In this document: positions 30,707 through 39,962 of the stretch, piece by piece
Layout of the letters: the number at the start of each line of letters is the position of its first letter
Numbering within the stretch: the stretch's first letter is position 1
NCBI GenBank assembly: GCA_016235815.1
Contig: JACRIM010000025.1
Coordinates: 1 to 64,000, forward strand
Source of the DNA: Planctomycetota bacterium
Lineage (GTDB): Bacteria > Planctomycetota > Phycisphaerae > UBA1845 > UTPLA1
Length of the DNA: 64,000 bases
Direction: 5' to 3'
Program-made: the position numbers and the translations under genes
Notes under the pieces: generated by a model
What the model was told of the DNA's origin: nothing
Seen by the model: only the letters and a program-made list of their open reading frames with translations
The model's database searches: none

Positions 30707-33700
30707 TTAGTCCACGCTGATCGTGGCATTGACGGTGATCGAACAGTCTCCGGACCCGACCAGAAGCGCCTGGCCGCCGGCTGCGACCGGATAGGTATAC
30801 GCCTGAGAGAACGATCCGATGTCGTCGTCCAAGCCGTGCGTCGAACACAACTCGATGTCGTGATCTTTGAGCGTTCCGCTGGATGCCGTGAAACTCTGGC
30901 CCGTTTCGAGCAGGAAGTTCGAACCCATGTCTGTGAAATCAACCGTTGTCCCGTCCGTGTTGCTGCTGCAATCATCGCCACACGGGCAGGAGAACGTAAC
31001 GAGATCGACGACCGTGCCGTCCGGCTTGGTAATGCGGAGCGGGCCGCCTTCCAGTTCGAGTCCTGCGAATGCGGCATCGTCGCAATCGCCGTTGACTGTG
31101 TAACTTGTGTAGGTAAACGTCACCTTCATGTCCGGCTTCAACGGATTGGTCAGACGGGTGTTGACTTCGTAACCATCGTTGCGATTGTCGCCGTCGGTGT
31201 TGTTGTTGTCCGGATCGGTACCGGCAGCGAGTTCCGCGGAGTCGTTCAGGCCGTCGGCGTCCGCATCCGCCTTGAACGGGTCGGAAAACACCTCGTATTG
31301 CGCCATGCCGAAGACCTGTACGAACCAACCCACATCGCGCTCCACGTTGTCGTTGCGCATGTCACCGTCGGTATCCGCGAGAAGCGGATTGGTTCCGACC
31401 GGCGTTGTCGGAGCCGTGTAGTGACATTCCAATGCCGTGGCGCAGACAAGGTTGAAGTCGTCATAGGTCCCCGCGGGGAAGAAGCTGCGCGGATCCAACG
31501 GGTCAAGCTCGGTCCGGTCGGCAATGGTGTCGCCGTCGGTGTCCCGCGCCCGCGGATTCAGCCGGAAGAACCGCTCCATCAGGTCGGGCAGGCCGTCGGC
31601 GTCGGTATCGGGCTTCAAAGGATCAGAGGTGACATGAACCGTCATGCCGTTGACCATGACATCCCAGCCGTTTGTCTCCTCGGCATCCACCATGCCGTCA
31701 AAGTCGGTATCGACGACCGTGCCGGCATCCTTCGGATTGTTCGGCTGGCTGCCGAGCAGGCGCTCGCGGCCGTCGAATAGTGAATCGGCGTCTGTGTCGC
31801 GGCGGAGTGGGTCGGTCGCCACGAGTTGTTCGTGGCCGGCCTGTTCCAGATCGTCGCTGCTGAGCGCGGTATCGATTCTGCCGTTGAGGCCCGATCCGAT
31901 GATTCGCGTCGTAGCAGTCAGGCCCGTGGTTGCCGGCGCGACCAATTGAATGTCGTCACCGCTGGCGGTGGTGTTCGCCGTAAGGTTCGCCCCCGCGATG
32001 ATGGTTGGTCCGTAGTCAATGAAGTCGTCACCCGCCGGCGTCGTATCGATTCGACCGTTGGGGCCGGGCGCGACAACCGCCGCGCCGGCGGACGCGGCAT
32101 TGCCGGATGTGACGACCTGCACGTCGTCGCCGCTTGCCGTCGTCTCCGATGTTCCGTTTCCGCCATCGATGATGGCCAAGTCGGTGTAGGGCGTGAGCAT
32201 TACAACCGGGTTGTTCGTCGGGTCATCGTCGCCGTCGAAAAGCACCAGCTCGAAGCCGTCGATCTCCTCGCGGTCATTAATACCGTCCTCATCGGTGTCG
32301 GCCTTTCGCGGATCGGTGCTGAACTGGCGCTCAACAAAGTCGGATTTGCCGTCGCCGTCGGAATCTGCCCGCGCTGGATCGGAAAAGACGCGGCGCTCGG
32401 CGCCCGGAATCTTGAGCAACCAGCCGGTGCGCACTTCGTCGAAGTCGCCGATGCCGTCGCCGTCGGTGTCAACGCTGTCATCCGAGCATCCATCGAGAAA
32501 TTCGGTGCTCGCAAACAGGCCGTCACTGTCACGGTCGGCCACAAATTGGAGAGAGTAGTTCGTGCCGGCCTTCAGCACCGTGTCGCTGAAGTTGACGCCG
32601 GTCGGCAGTGGGGTGGACGAAATAATGACCCAGAACTTGCGGTCGCGCATCGAGGTACCGACTGTTGTCTGAACGCCGCGGACGCGCGTCAGAATCTCAA
32701 GCCCGGTGCTGTCGACCACTGTTCCATAGGAGTTGCGAACGGCCGGCGAATTCGGATTGGTGATGGCCGTCGATTCGTTTTCGACGCGGGCAATCCCGAG
32801 AATATCAACCAGCGCTGTTCGCATGGTGATGCCGCGGGATCGGCCGAATTCGTCAAACGTTGCCGCCGTCGCAACGCGATGGGCTTCGACTTCGCCATTG
32901 CCGTAATCAATGATGATGCCGGCAGTCCGGTCGTTGATATCCTGCGAGCTGAAGGCGAAGAGCCGCCCCGATTCGTCCCGAATGTTGAAGTTCGCGATCT
33001 TCACGCTGAGCGCCTGCGGCGCGGCGCGAAGCTGCTCGGCCACGTTCGGAAAGATCTGAATGTCCCGGAAGATGAACGGTCCACGATCGAGGTCGAAGGG
33101 GCCGAGGTTGAATTGTTGATCGTCGCCGGCAATGGATCGCTCAGAGAGCAGAGTCGCCAGCGGCACGTCAATCTTGCGAATCGGATCGCGCACAAAGGCG
33201 GCCAACTCAAGATCGCTGATCGTGAACGCGACGTCGCCGAGGTTCGAAATGGTGACGTCGAGATTCAGTCGCGCTTCATCGATCGTTCGGCTGAACGCAC
33301 GGCTCTCACTGAAGCTCGTTCCCTCGGAGATGGAGTTCTGATACTCCTGCGAGGACGAGGTGGCCGATTCGTTGCTGACCGTCGACGAATAGCCGCGCTG
33401 TCGCGTTTGCTCGAATCCGACCTTCGCGTTGATGGAGAATCCGCCGAACGGGTCCGAGCCACCGATCGTGAACTCGGTGCCGATCTCCTGGCTGTAGCTG
33501 TCGGTATTTTCGCTGGACTGTGTGTCGCTGGTGCTGAGTGTCCGCGAATTGCTCTGACTCATGGAGGTGGTGCTTTGGCGATCACGAGTCATGGTGTTGC
33601 CGCGCTCATCGGTGAAGGAATACGTCTCTTTGATGAAAATCGCAGGCGTACCGACGCGGATTTGCGGAAGCGGGATGTCGCTCCGGCGGGGATTGCGATT

Positions 33701-34837
33701 GCGATAAAACAACTCGTCGTCGTCGGTCCATTGATCGCCATCCGTGTCGGCCAGAATCGGCGACGTGAAGAAGAACTGGATTTCCAACGGGTCGGCCAGT
33801 CCGTCGCCGTCGGTATCCTGATTATCCGGGTCGGTGTACCAGTCGTTGAATTCCTCGCTGTCGGTGATGTGGTCGGCATCGGTGTCGTTGGTGCGCGGAT
33901 CCCACGAGAACTGGTTTTCGACACTGTCGTCCAGGCCGTCGAGGTCGGTATCAGGGGCAAACGGATCGCTGGTGACGTGAAAAGTGCTTTCGGTTCCGTT
34001 GGCGAATTTCACGGTCACGAACCAACCCTTCATCTCAAACCAGTCGCCGAAACCATCGCCATCGGTATCGAAGTCGATTTGAGCTTGTGTCGGGGCCGTG
34101 CCGCGGAAAACCGCGCGAGTAGGGTCGATCCCGACGGGCGGACCGATGATGCCGTCGGGCGTGGCCAGCTCGCGACCGAAGGCGTCTTTCACCCCGACTA
34201 CGTGAACGGTATAGAGATCGAAATCCTGTGTGAGGGTCGTCAATTTCACGGATGTCATGTCGGCCAGCAACTCCGCGGTCGTCACGATGAGGAATGCCGT
34301 ATCCGTGCCGGTGATTTGGTAGCTGGCCGGCAGATTGGCGCCGACTCCCATCGGCTTGCTGAATGTCACCAGGACCGTGTTGTTGTCGATGGACGTCGCA
34401 CCCACGACGCGCGGGGCCTTTCCGTCGTCCACGGGCAAACCAACGATGTATTCGAAGCCGTCCTCCAGCGTTGACGGATCGAAGTTTGACGTCACGATCG
34501 TGATGTCGACCTTTCCGGCGGCCTGTGCCGGGGCGACCGAGGTAATGACCTGATCATTGATCACCTGCGTCTGTTCGCCGAGAAACGCGCCAAAAAGCAC
34601 GGCACTATTCTGGCGAAAGTGAGAACCGGTGATCGTCACCTTGGTGCCGCCCGATGTCGGACCAGAAGACGGCGAGATGCCGGTGGCCTCCACCGGCCAG
34701 ACGATTCCGGTCGGGTCGAGCGGGGTACCCTGTCTGGTGCATGCCAGCCCGATGGTGACGGCCAGGAGCACAAGACTCCCGATATACGCAAACGCGGAAC
34801 GAAGCGAAGACAAGCGATCAAGCATTTGATTGTTCAT
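30707..34837 (-). CDS. giant IPT/TSP3 lipoprotein with PA/binary-toxin-B-like central region
   Basis: 1376 residues. Lipoprotein signal with lipobox GLAC. An IPT/TIG domain spans about 53-130 ('GISPSSGPTSGGTKVTITGSHF'), then an SbsA-like Ig domain (about 140-230). TSP3-type calcium repeats occur at about 250-395. A Ser/Thr-rich alternating segment lies at about 402-520, followed by 'ARLNLDVTISNLGDVAFTIS' (about 521). This order - calcium domain, amphipathic Ser/Thr segment, 'ARLN.....N.G...' - is that of anthrax protective antigen and binary-toxin B subunits ('ARLNANIRYVNTGTAPIYNV'). More TSP3 repeats, four 'GxNGxxxTxxxDD' repeats (about 890-1010), further TSP3 repeats and a beta-sandwich-like end with a CPCGDDC cluster follow. 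The function is unknown. Confidence 0.75.
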   Translation of the reverse strand: MNNQMLDRLSSLRSAFAYIGSLVLLAVTIGLACTRQGTPLDPTGIVWPVEATGISPSSGPTSGGTKVTITGSHFRQNSAVLFGAFLGEQTQVINDQVITSVAPAQAAGKVDITIVTSNFDPSTLEDGFEYIVGLPVDDGKAPRVVGATSIDNNTVLVTFSKPMGVGANLPASYQITGTDTAFLIVTTAELLADMTSVKLTTLTQDFDLYTVHVVGVKDAFGRELATPDGIIGPPVGIDPTRAVFRGTAPTQAQIDFDTDGDGFGDWFEMKGWFVTVKFANGTESTFHVTSDPFAPDTDLDGLDDSVENQFSWDPRTNDTDADHITDSEEFNDWYTDPDNQDTDGDGLADPLEIQFFFTSPILADTDGDQWTDDDELFYRNRNPRRSDIPLPQIRVGTPAIFIKETYSFTDERGNTMTRDRQSTTSMSQSNSRTLSTSDTQSSENTDSYSQEIGTEFTIGGSDPFGGFSINAKVGFEQTRQRGYSSTVSNESATSSSQEYQNSISEGTSFSESRAFSRTIDEARLNLDVTISNLGDVAFTISDLELAAFVRDPIRKIDVPLATLLSERSIAGDDQQFNLGPFDLDRGPFIFRDIQIFPNVAEQLRAAPQALSVKIANFNIRDESGRLFAFSSQDINDRTAGIIIDYGNGEVEAHRVATAATFDEFGRSRGITMRTALVDILGIARVENESTAITNPNSPAVRNSYGTVVDSTGLEILTRVRGVQTTVGTSMRDRKFWVIISSTPLPTGVNFSDTVLKAGTNYSLQFVADRDSDGLFASTEFLDGCSDDSVDTDGDGIGDFDEVRTGWLLKIPGAERRVFSDPARADSDGDGKSDFVERQFSTDPRKADTDEDGINDREEIDGFELVLFDGDDDPTNNPVVMLTPYTDLAIIDGGNGTSETTASGDDVQVVTSGNAASAGAAVVAPGPNGRIDTTPAGDDFIDYGPTIIAGANLTANTTASGDDIQLVAPATTGLTATTRIIGSGLNGRIDTALSSDDLEQAGHEQLVATDPLRRDTDADSLFDGRERLLGSQPNNPKDAGTVVDTDFDGMVDAEETNGWDVMVNGMTVHVTSDPLKPDTDADGLPDLMERFFRLNPRARDTDGDTIADRTELDPLDPRSFFPAGTYDDFNLVCATALECHYTAPTTPVGTNPLLADTDGDMRNDNVERDVGWFVQVFGMAQYEVFSDPFKADADADGLNDSAELAAGTDPDNNNTDGDNRNDGYEVNTRLTNPLKPDMKVTFTYTSYTVNGDCDDAAFAGLELEGGPLRITKPDGTVVDLVTFSCPCGDDCSSNTDGTTVDFTDMGSNFLLETGQSFTASSGTLKDHDIELCSTHGLDDDIGSFSQAYTYPVAAGGQALLVGSGDCSITVNATISVD

Positions 34838-35141
34838 GGGTAGCCTTATTGCTCGCCGTAATAAATCGTTGGCGGCTTTTCGTAATTCCCCGACTTAGTG
34901 CACCAGGCAACCCTTCATTGATTGACTCAATGTGAGAACGTCGTTCCCGAACCTGGCGCTTCTATTGGCGAGACATGTTAAACGGTGCCAGGGCTTTCGT
35001 GGAGAGGCTGCGGCGCATTTTTTTTCGAACGGGCCGCTCCCAAACCGGTCTGTGTCCAAGATGCCGGGACTTGCGGCCTGCGGGTCGCAACGATTCGATG
35101 CGATTGCTACACTACGTATCCGAGAAGTAAAGGAACCTACC
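34838..35141. other. 304-bp divergent intergenic region
   Basis: Separates the giant lipoprotein gene (minus) from the 3-hydroxybutyryl-CoA dehydrogenase gene (plus). A T8 run lies near 35020. A TACACT hexamer (about 35107-35112) could be a -10 for the dehydrogenase, without a good -35. The plus-strand frame stays open through the region but the residues do not resemble the enzyme family, so I do not extend the gene into it. Confidence 0.45.
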
Positions 35142-35996
35142 ATGTCCATCGAATCTTGTGTCGTCATCGGGTCAGGCACCATGGGTCGCGGCATCGCACA
35201 AGTCGCGGCGACGGCCGGATTAACCACATATGTCTACGACTCGAACGCCGCCCAAGTAGCCGGGGCGCTGGGGGCGATCGAAAAGAGCCTTGCCAAGCTG
35301 GCCGAGAAGGGAAAACTCACCGCCGACGCAGCCAAGGCCGCGCAGGGAAAAATCAAGACGGTCAGCACTCTTTCCGCAATTGAATGGCCAACGGTCGGCA
35401 TCGCCATCGAGGCGATCTATGAGAATTTTGATGCCAAGGTGGCCCTTTACAAGGATGTTCAGAAGCTTCTTCCCCCGGCATCGATTCTGGCCAGCAACAC
35501 CAGCAGCATCAGCATTACAAAACTCGCCGCCGCGACCGATCGGCCGACGCAGTTCATCGGGATGCACTTCTTCAACCCTGTGCCATTGATGACGTTGGTC
35601 GAAGTGATACGTGGGCTGGCAACGGATGACGCGACGGTCGAAACCGTGGAAGCCCTCGCCAAGCGAATGGGCAAGAACCCGCTTCGCTGCAACGACATGC
35701 CGGGGTTCGTAAGCAATCGCGTGCTCATGCCGATGATCAACGAGGCCGCGTTCGCCCTAATGGAGGGTGTGGCCGACGCGACGACGATCGATGAGATCAT
35801 GAAACAGGGCTGCAACTTCCCGATGGGCCCGCTGACGTTGGCGGATTTCATCGGCGTGGACGTGTGCCTGAACATCCTCGAAGTGCTGCACCGCGACCTG
35901 GGCGATCCGAAGTTCCGCCCGTGCCCGCTATTGAAGAAAATGGTGGACGCGGGACGACTCGGCAGAAAGTCGAGCCACGGGTTCCACAAGTATTGA
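35142..35996 (+). CDS. hbd: 3-hydroxybutyryl-CoA dehydrogenase
   Basis: 284 residues from ATG 35142 with AAAGGAA 7 nt upstream. It oxidises 3-hydroxybutyryl-CoA with NAD(P). The Rossmann motif VVIGSGTMGRGIAQVAA is at residues 7-23; 'SNTSSISITKLAAATDRP' and 'GMHFFNPVPLMTLVEVIRG' carry the catalytic His-Glu pair. The C-terminal domain ends 'GRLGRKSSHGFHKY', close to the family 'GRLGRKSGRGFYDY'. The length is that of stand-alone Hbd/PaaH/MmgB enzymes. Confidence 0.92.
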   Translation: MSIESCVVIGSGTMGRGIAQVAATAGLTTYVYDSNAAQVAGALGAIEKSLAKLAEKGKLTADAAKAAQGKIKTVSTLSAIEWPTVGIAIEAIYENFDAKVALYKDVQKLLPPASILASNTSSISITKLAAATDRPTQFIGMHFFNPVPLMTLVEVIRGLATDDATVETVEALAKRMGKNPLRCNDMPGFVSNRVLMPMINEAAFALMEGVADATTIDEIMKQGCNFPMGPLTLADFIGVDVCLNILEVLHRDLGDPKFRPCPLLKKMVDAGRLGRKSSHGFHKY

Positions 35997-36011
35997 CCGG
36001 GGGAACGGCGA

Positions 36012-36428
36012 CTACGAGCGAACTTCGTCGGGATCGACGTACTTGGCCCCCAGCAGCTTCGCGGACGATTCCATCAATCGCTCAAGGCTGAACGGCTTGC
36101 TCACATAGTCATCCACGCCGAGGTGCCGCGCATAGAGTTCGTGGCGCTTGCCCTCATTCGCCGTAATCATGATCACAAAAGGCTTCGTGCCGACCTCGTG
36201 ATTGGGCTTCAGCGTCTCCATGACGAGAAAACCGCTGCGCCGGGGCATCATCATGTCGAGAATGATGAGGTCGGGATTGAGGCGCTTGGCGAAGTCGAGG
36301 GCCTTGTTGCCGTCGTTGGCCGTCACCACCTTGGCGCCGGCGTGCTCAAAGGCAGTACGCAGGGTGGAAAGCACTTCAGGATCGTCATCGGCAATCAGAA
36401 TATTCTGGCCGGTCAGGTCGGCAGGCAT
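36012..36428 (-). CDS. single-domain response regulator (CheY-like)
   Basis: 138 residues, a receiver domain only. ILIADDDPEVLSTL gives the acidic pocket; LIILDMMMPRRSG contains the phosphorylated Asp; MITANEGKR gives the conserved Thr and YVSKPFS the conserved Lys. No output domain or histidine kinase is nearby, so it would act by protein contact. The gene is convergent with hbd (15 bp apart). Confidence 0.9.
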   Translation of the reverse strand: MPADLTGQNILIADDDPEVLSTLRTAFEHAGAKVVTANDGNKALDFAKRLNPDLIILDMMMPRRSGFLVMETLKPNHEVGTKPFVIMITANEGKRHELYARHLGVDDYVSKPFSLERLMESSAKLLGAKYVDPDEVRS

Positions 36429-36538
36429 GGGTCATCTCCAGAGGAACCACCGTTCGCGAGGTCGCCGGGCATGCTGGGGCGAGACCGGGTGGCGTCGGCG
36501 GAAGAGTATAGGAAGTCTGGGCGGCGTAGGCAAACGGA

Positions 36539-36769
36539 TCAGGCGGCCTGATCGGCTTTTCCATTGAGCGTCTCAATGCTTGCCACCAAGAGCATATCGA
36601 AAATCTCAAACGTCTCATCGCGCTTATGAACGACAACGGTCCGTCCACTCGGTGAGCGAGATAGGAAATCAGGATGGCTGACATCGAGCGAGCGGCCGTT
36701 CGCCATATGTAATCGGAATGGTTGAAACGGCTGTGCGTGGTGGACTGTGCTTAGTTGCTCGATCGTCAT
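36539..36769 (-). CDS. small conserved protein, PFxxFRL family
   Basis: 76 residues: MTIEQLSTVHHAQPFQPFRL, then a predicted strand pair 'NGRSLDVSHPDFLSRSPSG' and 'FDMLLVASIETLNG'. It is paralogous to the 82-residue protein at 22017-22265, sharing PFQxFR, a GxSxxVxxPxx turn and V-A-x-I-[ED]-T-L near the end. Unknown function. Confidence 0.7.
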   Translation of the reverse strand: MTIEQLSTVHHAQPFQPFRLHMANGRSLDVSHPDFLSRSPSGRTVVVHKRDETFEIFDMLLVASIETLNGKADQAA

Positions 36770-36856
36770 GCCATAAGTCTAGCAGTTGCATTCCGGGCAT
36801 TCAATTGCAGTGGATCCCACCCGTAGCCCGAGAAAAGCACCGGTTTGCGACGCAAC

Positions 36857-38125
36857 CTACAGGGCGTGATACAAAAAACCCTTGGCCGTTTGCTCGCCCC
36901 ACTCGCCCTCGGCGACGAGGCGGTTAAGCAGCGCGTTCGGCTTGTAGAATTCGCTTTGGGCCGTCTCGGCGTGAAAGTCGGCCATCAGCGCCTGAATAAT
37001 GGGAAGACCGATGTAATCGGCGAGGCCGAGCGGGCCTTGCGGGTAGTTGAAGCCGAGCTCCATCGTGACATCAACGTCGCGCGGAAGGGCAATCGTGTCC
37101 GCCGTGATGCCCGCCTCGTTGATGACGGCGACGATAATGCGGGCGAAGAGCCACGCCTCGCGATCGGCGGGCTTGCCGAGGGCCGCGGCGAAATCGGTGA
37201 GCGCTTTGCCCGGCTTCCAGGAGGTTACATCGCGAAGCGGCGTCTCAAAGCCTGGTGTCGGATTATCGTTGGCGTAGTCGTAGAAGCCGCGACCCGACTT
37301 GCGGCCGAGCCTGCCGGAGGCGACGAGCTTCTCCTGAATTGAATTGGGCTTGAATCGATCCGGCTTGTTGAAGCCCTCATACACGGACTGGGTGACGCTG
37401 AGGTTCACATCGAGGCCGATCAGGTCGAGAAGTTCGAACGGCCCCATCTTGAAGCCGCCGATGGTACGAACCGCGGTGTCGATCGCACGAATATCCGCCT
37501 CACCCTTCTCCAACAGGTGCAATGCCTGCAAGTAGAAGGGACGATTCACGCGGTTCCCGATGAAACCCGGCGAGTCTTTTACTTTTACAGGCGTCTTGTC
37601 GAGGAATGCGGCGACGGCGCGGCCTTCGACCATGGTCTGGTCGCTCGTCGAGGGGCCTTGCACCAGCTCTATGAGCTTCATCACCGGTGCGGGATTGAAA
37701 AAGTGAATGCCGAGCAGTCGGTCGGCGTGCTTGAGGCCCTCGGCGATTTTTGCGATGGAGAGGCTTGAGGTGTTCGTGCCGCGCAAAACCTTCGGCGAAC
37801 AAACACGATCAATCTCGGCGAAGATTTTCTTTTTGAGGGCAAGGTCTTCCGGGGCGGCTTCAATGACGACTTCGGCTGACGCCAATTCGTCGTAGCTTTT
37901 GCCGACGTGCAATCGGGCCACGGCCTGATCGCGCTCCAGCTTCGACATTTTGCCCTTGCCAACAGCGGCGTCGAGTCGTTCGGCGATCTTGGCATAGGCC
38001 TGCGTAATCAACTCAGGCTTTACGTCGAACGTCAGCACTTTGTAGCCGGCGACGGCGCCGCATTGTGCAATGCCCGCGCCCATGGTCCCCGAACCGATCA
38101 CACCCAACAAACGATTACTAGTCAC
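36857..38125 (-). CDS. 3-hydroxyacyl-CoA dehydrogenase with duplicated C-terminal domain
   Basis: 422 residues starting with GTG at 38123-38125, where GGAG sits 7 nt upstream and the start overlaps the end of the crotonase gene by 8 bp. The NAD-binding motif LLGVIGSGTMGAGIAQCGAV opens the protein. 'TNTSSLSIAKIAEGLKHADR' and 'GIHFFNPAPVMKLIELVQG' hold the catalytic His/Glu. The first 3HCDH C-domain ends 'GRLGRKSGRGFYDYANDN', and a second (about 310-420) ends 'LVAEGEWGEQTAKGFLYHAL'. Tandem 3HCDH domains occur in PaaH-like and FadB-like enzymes. It is coupled to the PaaG-like isomerase upstream. Confidence 0.9.
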   Translation of the reverse strand: MTSNRLLGVIGSGTMGAGIAQCGAVAGYKVLTFDVKPELITQAYAKIAERLDAAVGKGKMSKLERDQAVARLHVGKSYDELASAEVVIEAAPEDLALKKKIFAEIDRVCSPKVLRGTNTSSLSIAKIAEGLKHADRLLGIHFFNPAPVMKLIELVQGPSTSDQTMVEGRAVAAFLDKTPVKVKDSPGFIGNRVNRPFYLQALHLLEKGEADIRAIDTAVRTIGGFKMGPFELLDLIGLDVNLSVTQSVYEGFNKPDRFKPNSIQEKLVASGRLGRKSGRGFYDYANDNPTPGFETPLRDVTSWKPGKALTDFAAALGKPADREAWLFARIIVAVINEAGITADTIALPRDVDVTMELGFNYPQGPLGLADYIGLPIIQALMADFHAETAQSEFYKPNALLNRLVAEGEWGEQTAKGFLYHAL

Positions 38126-38903
38126 CGATGAACTCCGGGGCCCGTTTCTCAATGAAGGCTTTCACACCTTCGGTATAGTCTTTAGTTCGGCCCGCGACAC
38201 CCTGCAGTTGTGCCTCGTATTCTAGTTGAGTGTCCAGGTCGTTTCCAAGAGCGGCATACATCGCGCGTTTTGTGAGGCCGAGGCCGCGCGTCGCGCTTTT
38301 CGCCAGCACCGCGGCCCATTCGGCGGTGACCTTGGCCAATTCCTCCGGCTCGGCCAGGCGATTCACAAGGCCCAATTGTAACGCCGTTTCAGCGGAAAGG
38401 GGATCGCCCATCCATGCGATTTCCAGAGCCTTGGAAAGGCCCACCAACCGCGGCAGCGTCCATGTCATGCCGCTGTCAGGCACAAGACCGATCTTGCTGA
38501 ACGCGCTGACGAACTTCGCCTTCGTCGATGCGATTCGCAGATCGCAGGCCAGCGCCAAACTCCAACCCGCGCCGGCCGCCACGCCGTTGATGCTCGCGAT
38601 TGTGGGAATCTCCAACGCCTTCAGCGCAAAGACGATCGGGTTGTAGCGGCGGCGCAGCGTTTCGGTGAAGTCAAGCGGTCCCTTGCGCTCCATCACCGAC
38701 TTCAAATCCTGCCCGGCGCAAAAGCCACGGCCCGCGCCGGTGAGCACGAGGCATCGGACAGCCTTCTCGCGCGCGACATTGCGAAGCTCGGATTGAAGCT
38801 CGCTGGTCACGCGCTCGTCGATGGAATTCAGATCGTCCGGCCGGTTGAGCGTGACGGTGCGCACGCCGGCGGCGGTTTCCACGCTGATTGTTTCGTAAGC
38901 CAT
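38118..38903 (-). CDS. enoyl-CoA hydratase/isomerase, PaaG-like
   Basis: 261 residues of the crotonase fold. Oxyanion-hole segments are 'GAGRGFCAGQDLKSV' and 'INGVAAGAGWSLALACDLRIAS'. 'SKIGLVPDSGMTWTLPRLVGLSKA' is close to PaaG (1,2-epoxyphenylacetyl-CoA isomerase, 'GLIPDSGGTW.LPRL.G'), which carries an Asp there. Translationally coupled to the hydroxyacyl-CoA dehydrogenase, as paaG and paaH are in phenylacetate operons; other paa genes are absent, so a general beta-oxidation isomerase is equally possible. Confidence 0.85.
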   Translation of the reverse strand: MAYETISVETAAGVRTVTLNRPDDLNSIDERVTSELQSELRNVAREKAVRCLVLTGAGRGFCAGQDLKSVMERKGPLDFTETLRRRYNPIVFALKALEIPTIASINGVAAGAGWSLALACDLRIASTKAKFVSAFSKIGLVPDSGMTWTLPRLVGLSKALEIAWMGDPLSAETALQLGLVNRLAEPEELAKVTAEWAAVLAKSATRGLGLTKRAMYAALGNDLDTQLEYEAQLQGVAGRTKDYTEGVKAFIEKRAPEFIGD

Positions 38904-39070
38904 TGTTCACCCTGATCTTGCGCGGATCATACGGTCGGCCTGCGAATTCGTAAAGAATTCATGGCGTCGCCCGAGTCTGGATTTCGCTTCTTAGTTCATG
39001 CCCCGCGACGGGAATGACGGGGCACGAAAGCGGCCGTTCGAATGGCCCTGCGAAGCGAGGAAGGTGAATC

Positions 39071-39334
39071 ATGTTTGATCTTGATTACGTCATTGGAAAC
39101 GGGCTGGTGCTTCTGGCGGACGTCCTTGAGGTTCTGGCGATTGTTGTTCCGATTGCTGGAGCGCTGGTTTGCGGTGTGCTGCTCGCGTTCCCCCGACTGA
39201 TGAGGCGATACGGCTCCGTGTCGATTCGTTTGCTGAAACCCCGCTCCCTGGGCCGGAGCGCGCCGCGCGATCGGGGCCGGACTGCAAACGCCCCGGTCGC
39301 CGGCCGACCCATTTCCGCCACACCGGCGTTATAA
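39071..39334 (+). CDS. small hypothetical membrane protein
   Basis: 87 residues with GAGGAAGG about 8 nt upstream of the ATG. The N-terminal half holds a hydrophobic stretch of some 35 residues (LVLLADVLEVLAIVVPIAGA and on), one or two membrane passes, followed by a basic, Pro/Arg-rich tail. No family recognised. It lies 28 bp upstream of the ECF sigma gene, and a TATAAT box that could serve that gene overlaps its end (39330-39335). Confidence 0.5.
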   Translation: MFDLDYVIGNGLVLLADVLEVLAIVVPIAGALVCGVLLAFPRLMRRYGSVSIRLLKPRSLGRSAPRDRGRTANAPVAGRPISATPAL

Positions 39335-39362
39335 TGGCCTCTAGCAGTTCGGGCATCACAAA

Positions 39363-39962
39363 ATGAACACGGACCATGACCGCACGAGTGACGTGACACG
39401 CATTCTCAACGCCGTCGTTGCCGGCGAGACTCGGGCCGCGGACGAACTGCTTCCTCTGGTTTATGCCGAACTGCGGGCACTGGCCCAGAAGCATCTGTCC
39501 GCCGAGCGTGCGGACCACACCTTGCAGGCCACCGCGCTGGTGCATGAGGCGTATATCCGAATGGTGGACCACAAGGACGCGGATTGGAAGGGTCGTGGAT
39601 ATTTCTACGTCGCGGCGGGCGAGGCGATGCGGCGCGTGCTGATCGATCATGCGCGACGAAGCGGCGCGGCCAAGCGTGGCGGTGACTGGAACAATGTGTC
39701 GCTCAAACTCGCCGATCTCGCGGCGGGACAGGGGCTGTCCGATCTGCTCGCGGTGAATGACGCACTCGATCAACTGGCCGTCGACGATCCTCACGCTGCT
39801 CGCGTGGTGAATCTCCGCTTCTTCGCCGGGCTGAGCGTGGATGAAACGGCTGAGGCGCTGGGCATATCGCCGCGCACCGTCGACCGCGAGTGGCAGTATG
39901 CCAAGGCGTGGTTGCGAAAGAAGCTGGGTGAGGATGGCGAAATGGCCAAGGTGGATAAATGA
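39363..39962 (+). CDS. ECF sigma factor, Sig-70_X6 (TIGR02999-type)
   Basis: 199 residues. The planctomycete-rich subfamily is marked by 'DELLPLVYAELRALAQKHLSAER', 'TLQATALVHEAYIRMVD', 'GRGYFYVAAGEAMRRVLIDHARR' and 'RFFAGLSVDETAEALGISPRTVDREW' (split here for length: region 4 runs from 'FFAGLSVDETAEALGIS' to 'RTVDREWQYAKAWL'). The last codons overlap the kinase gene by an ATGA, so the two are coupled. In this subfamily a Ser/Thr kinase replaces an anti-sigma factor as neighbour and is thought to control the sigma factor by phosphorylation. Confidence 0.92.
   Translation: MNTDHDRTSDVTRILNAVVAGETRAADELLPLVYAELRALAQKHLSAERADHTLQATALVHEAYIRMVDHKDADWKGRGYFYVAAGEAMRRVLIDHARRSGAAKRGGDWNNVSLKLADLAAGQGLSDLLAVNDALDQLAVDDPHAARVVNLRFFAGLSVDETAEALGISPRTVDREWQYAKAWLRKKLGEDGEMAKVDK

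Noticed and set aside
31826-34474. 882-codon open frame on the plus strand across the giant lipoprotein gene
   Set aside because: Antisense shadow caused by the Asp codons of TSP3 repeats; no signal, motifs or plausible start.
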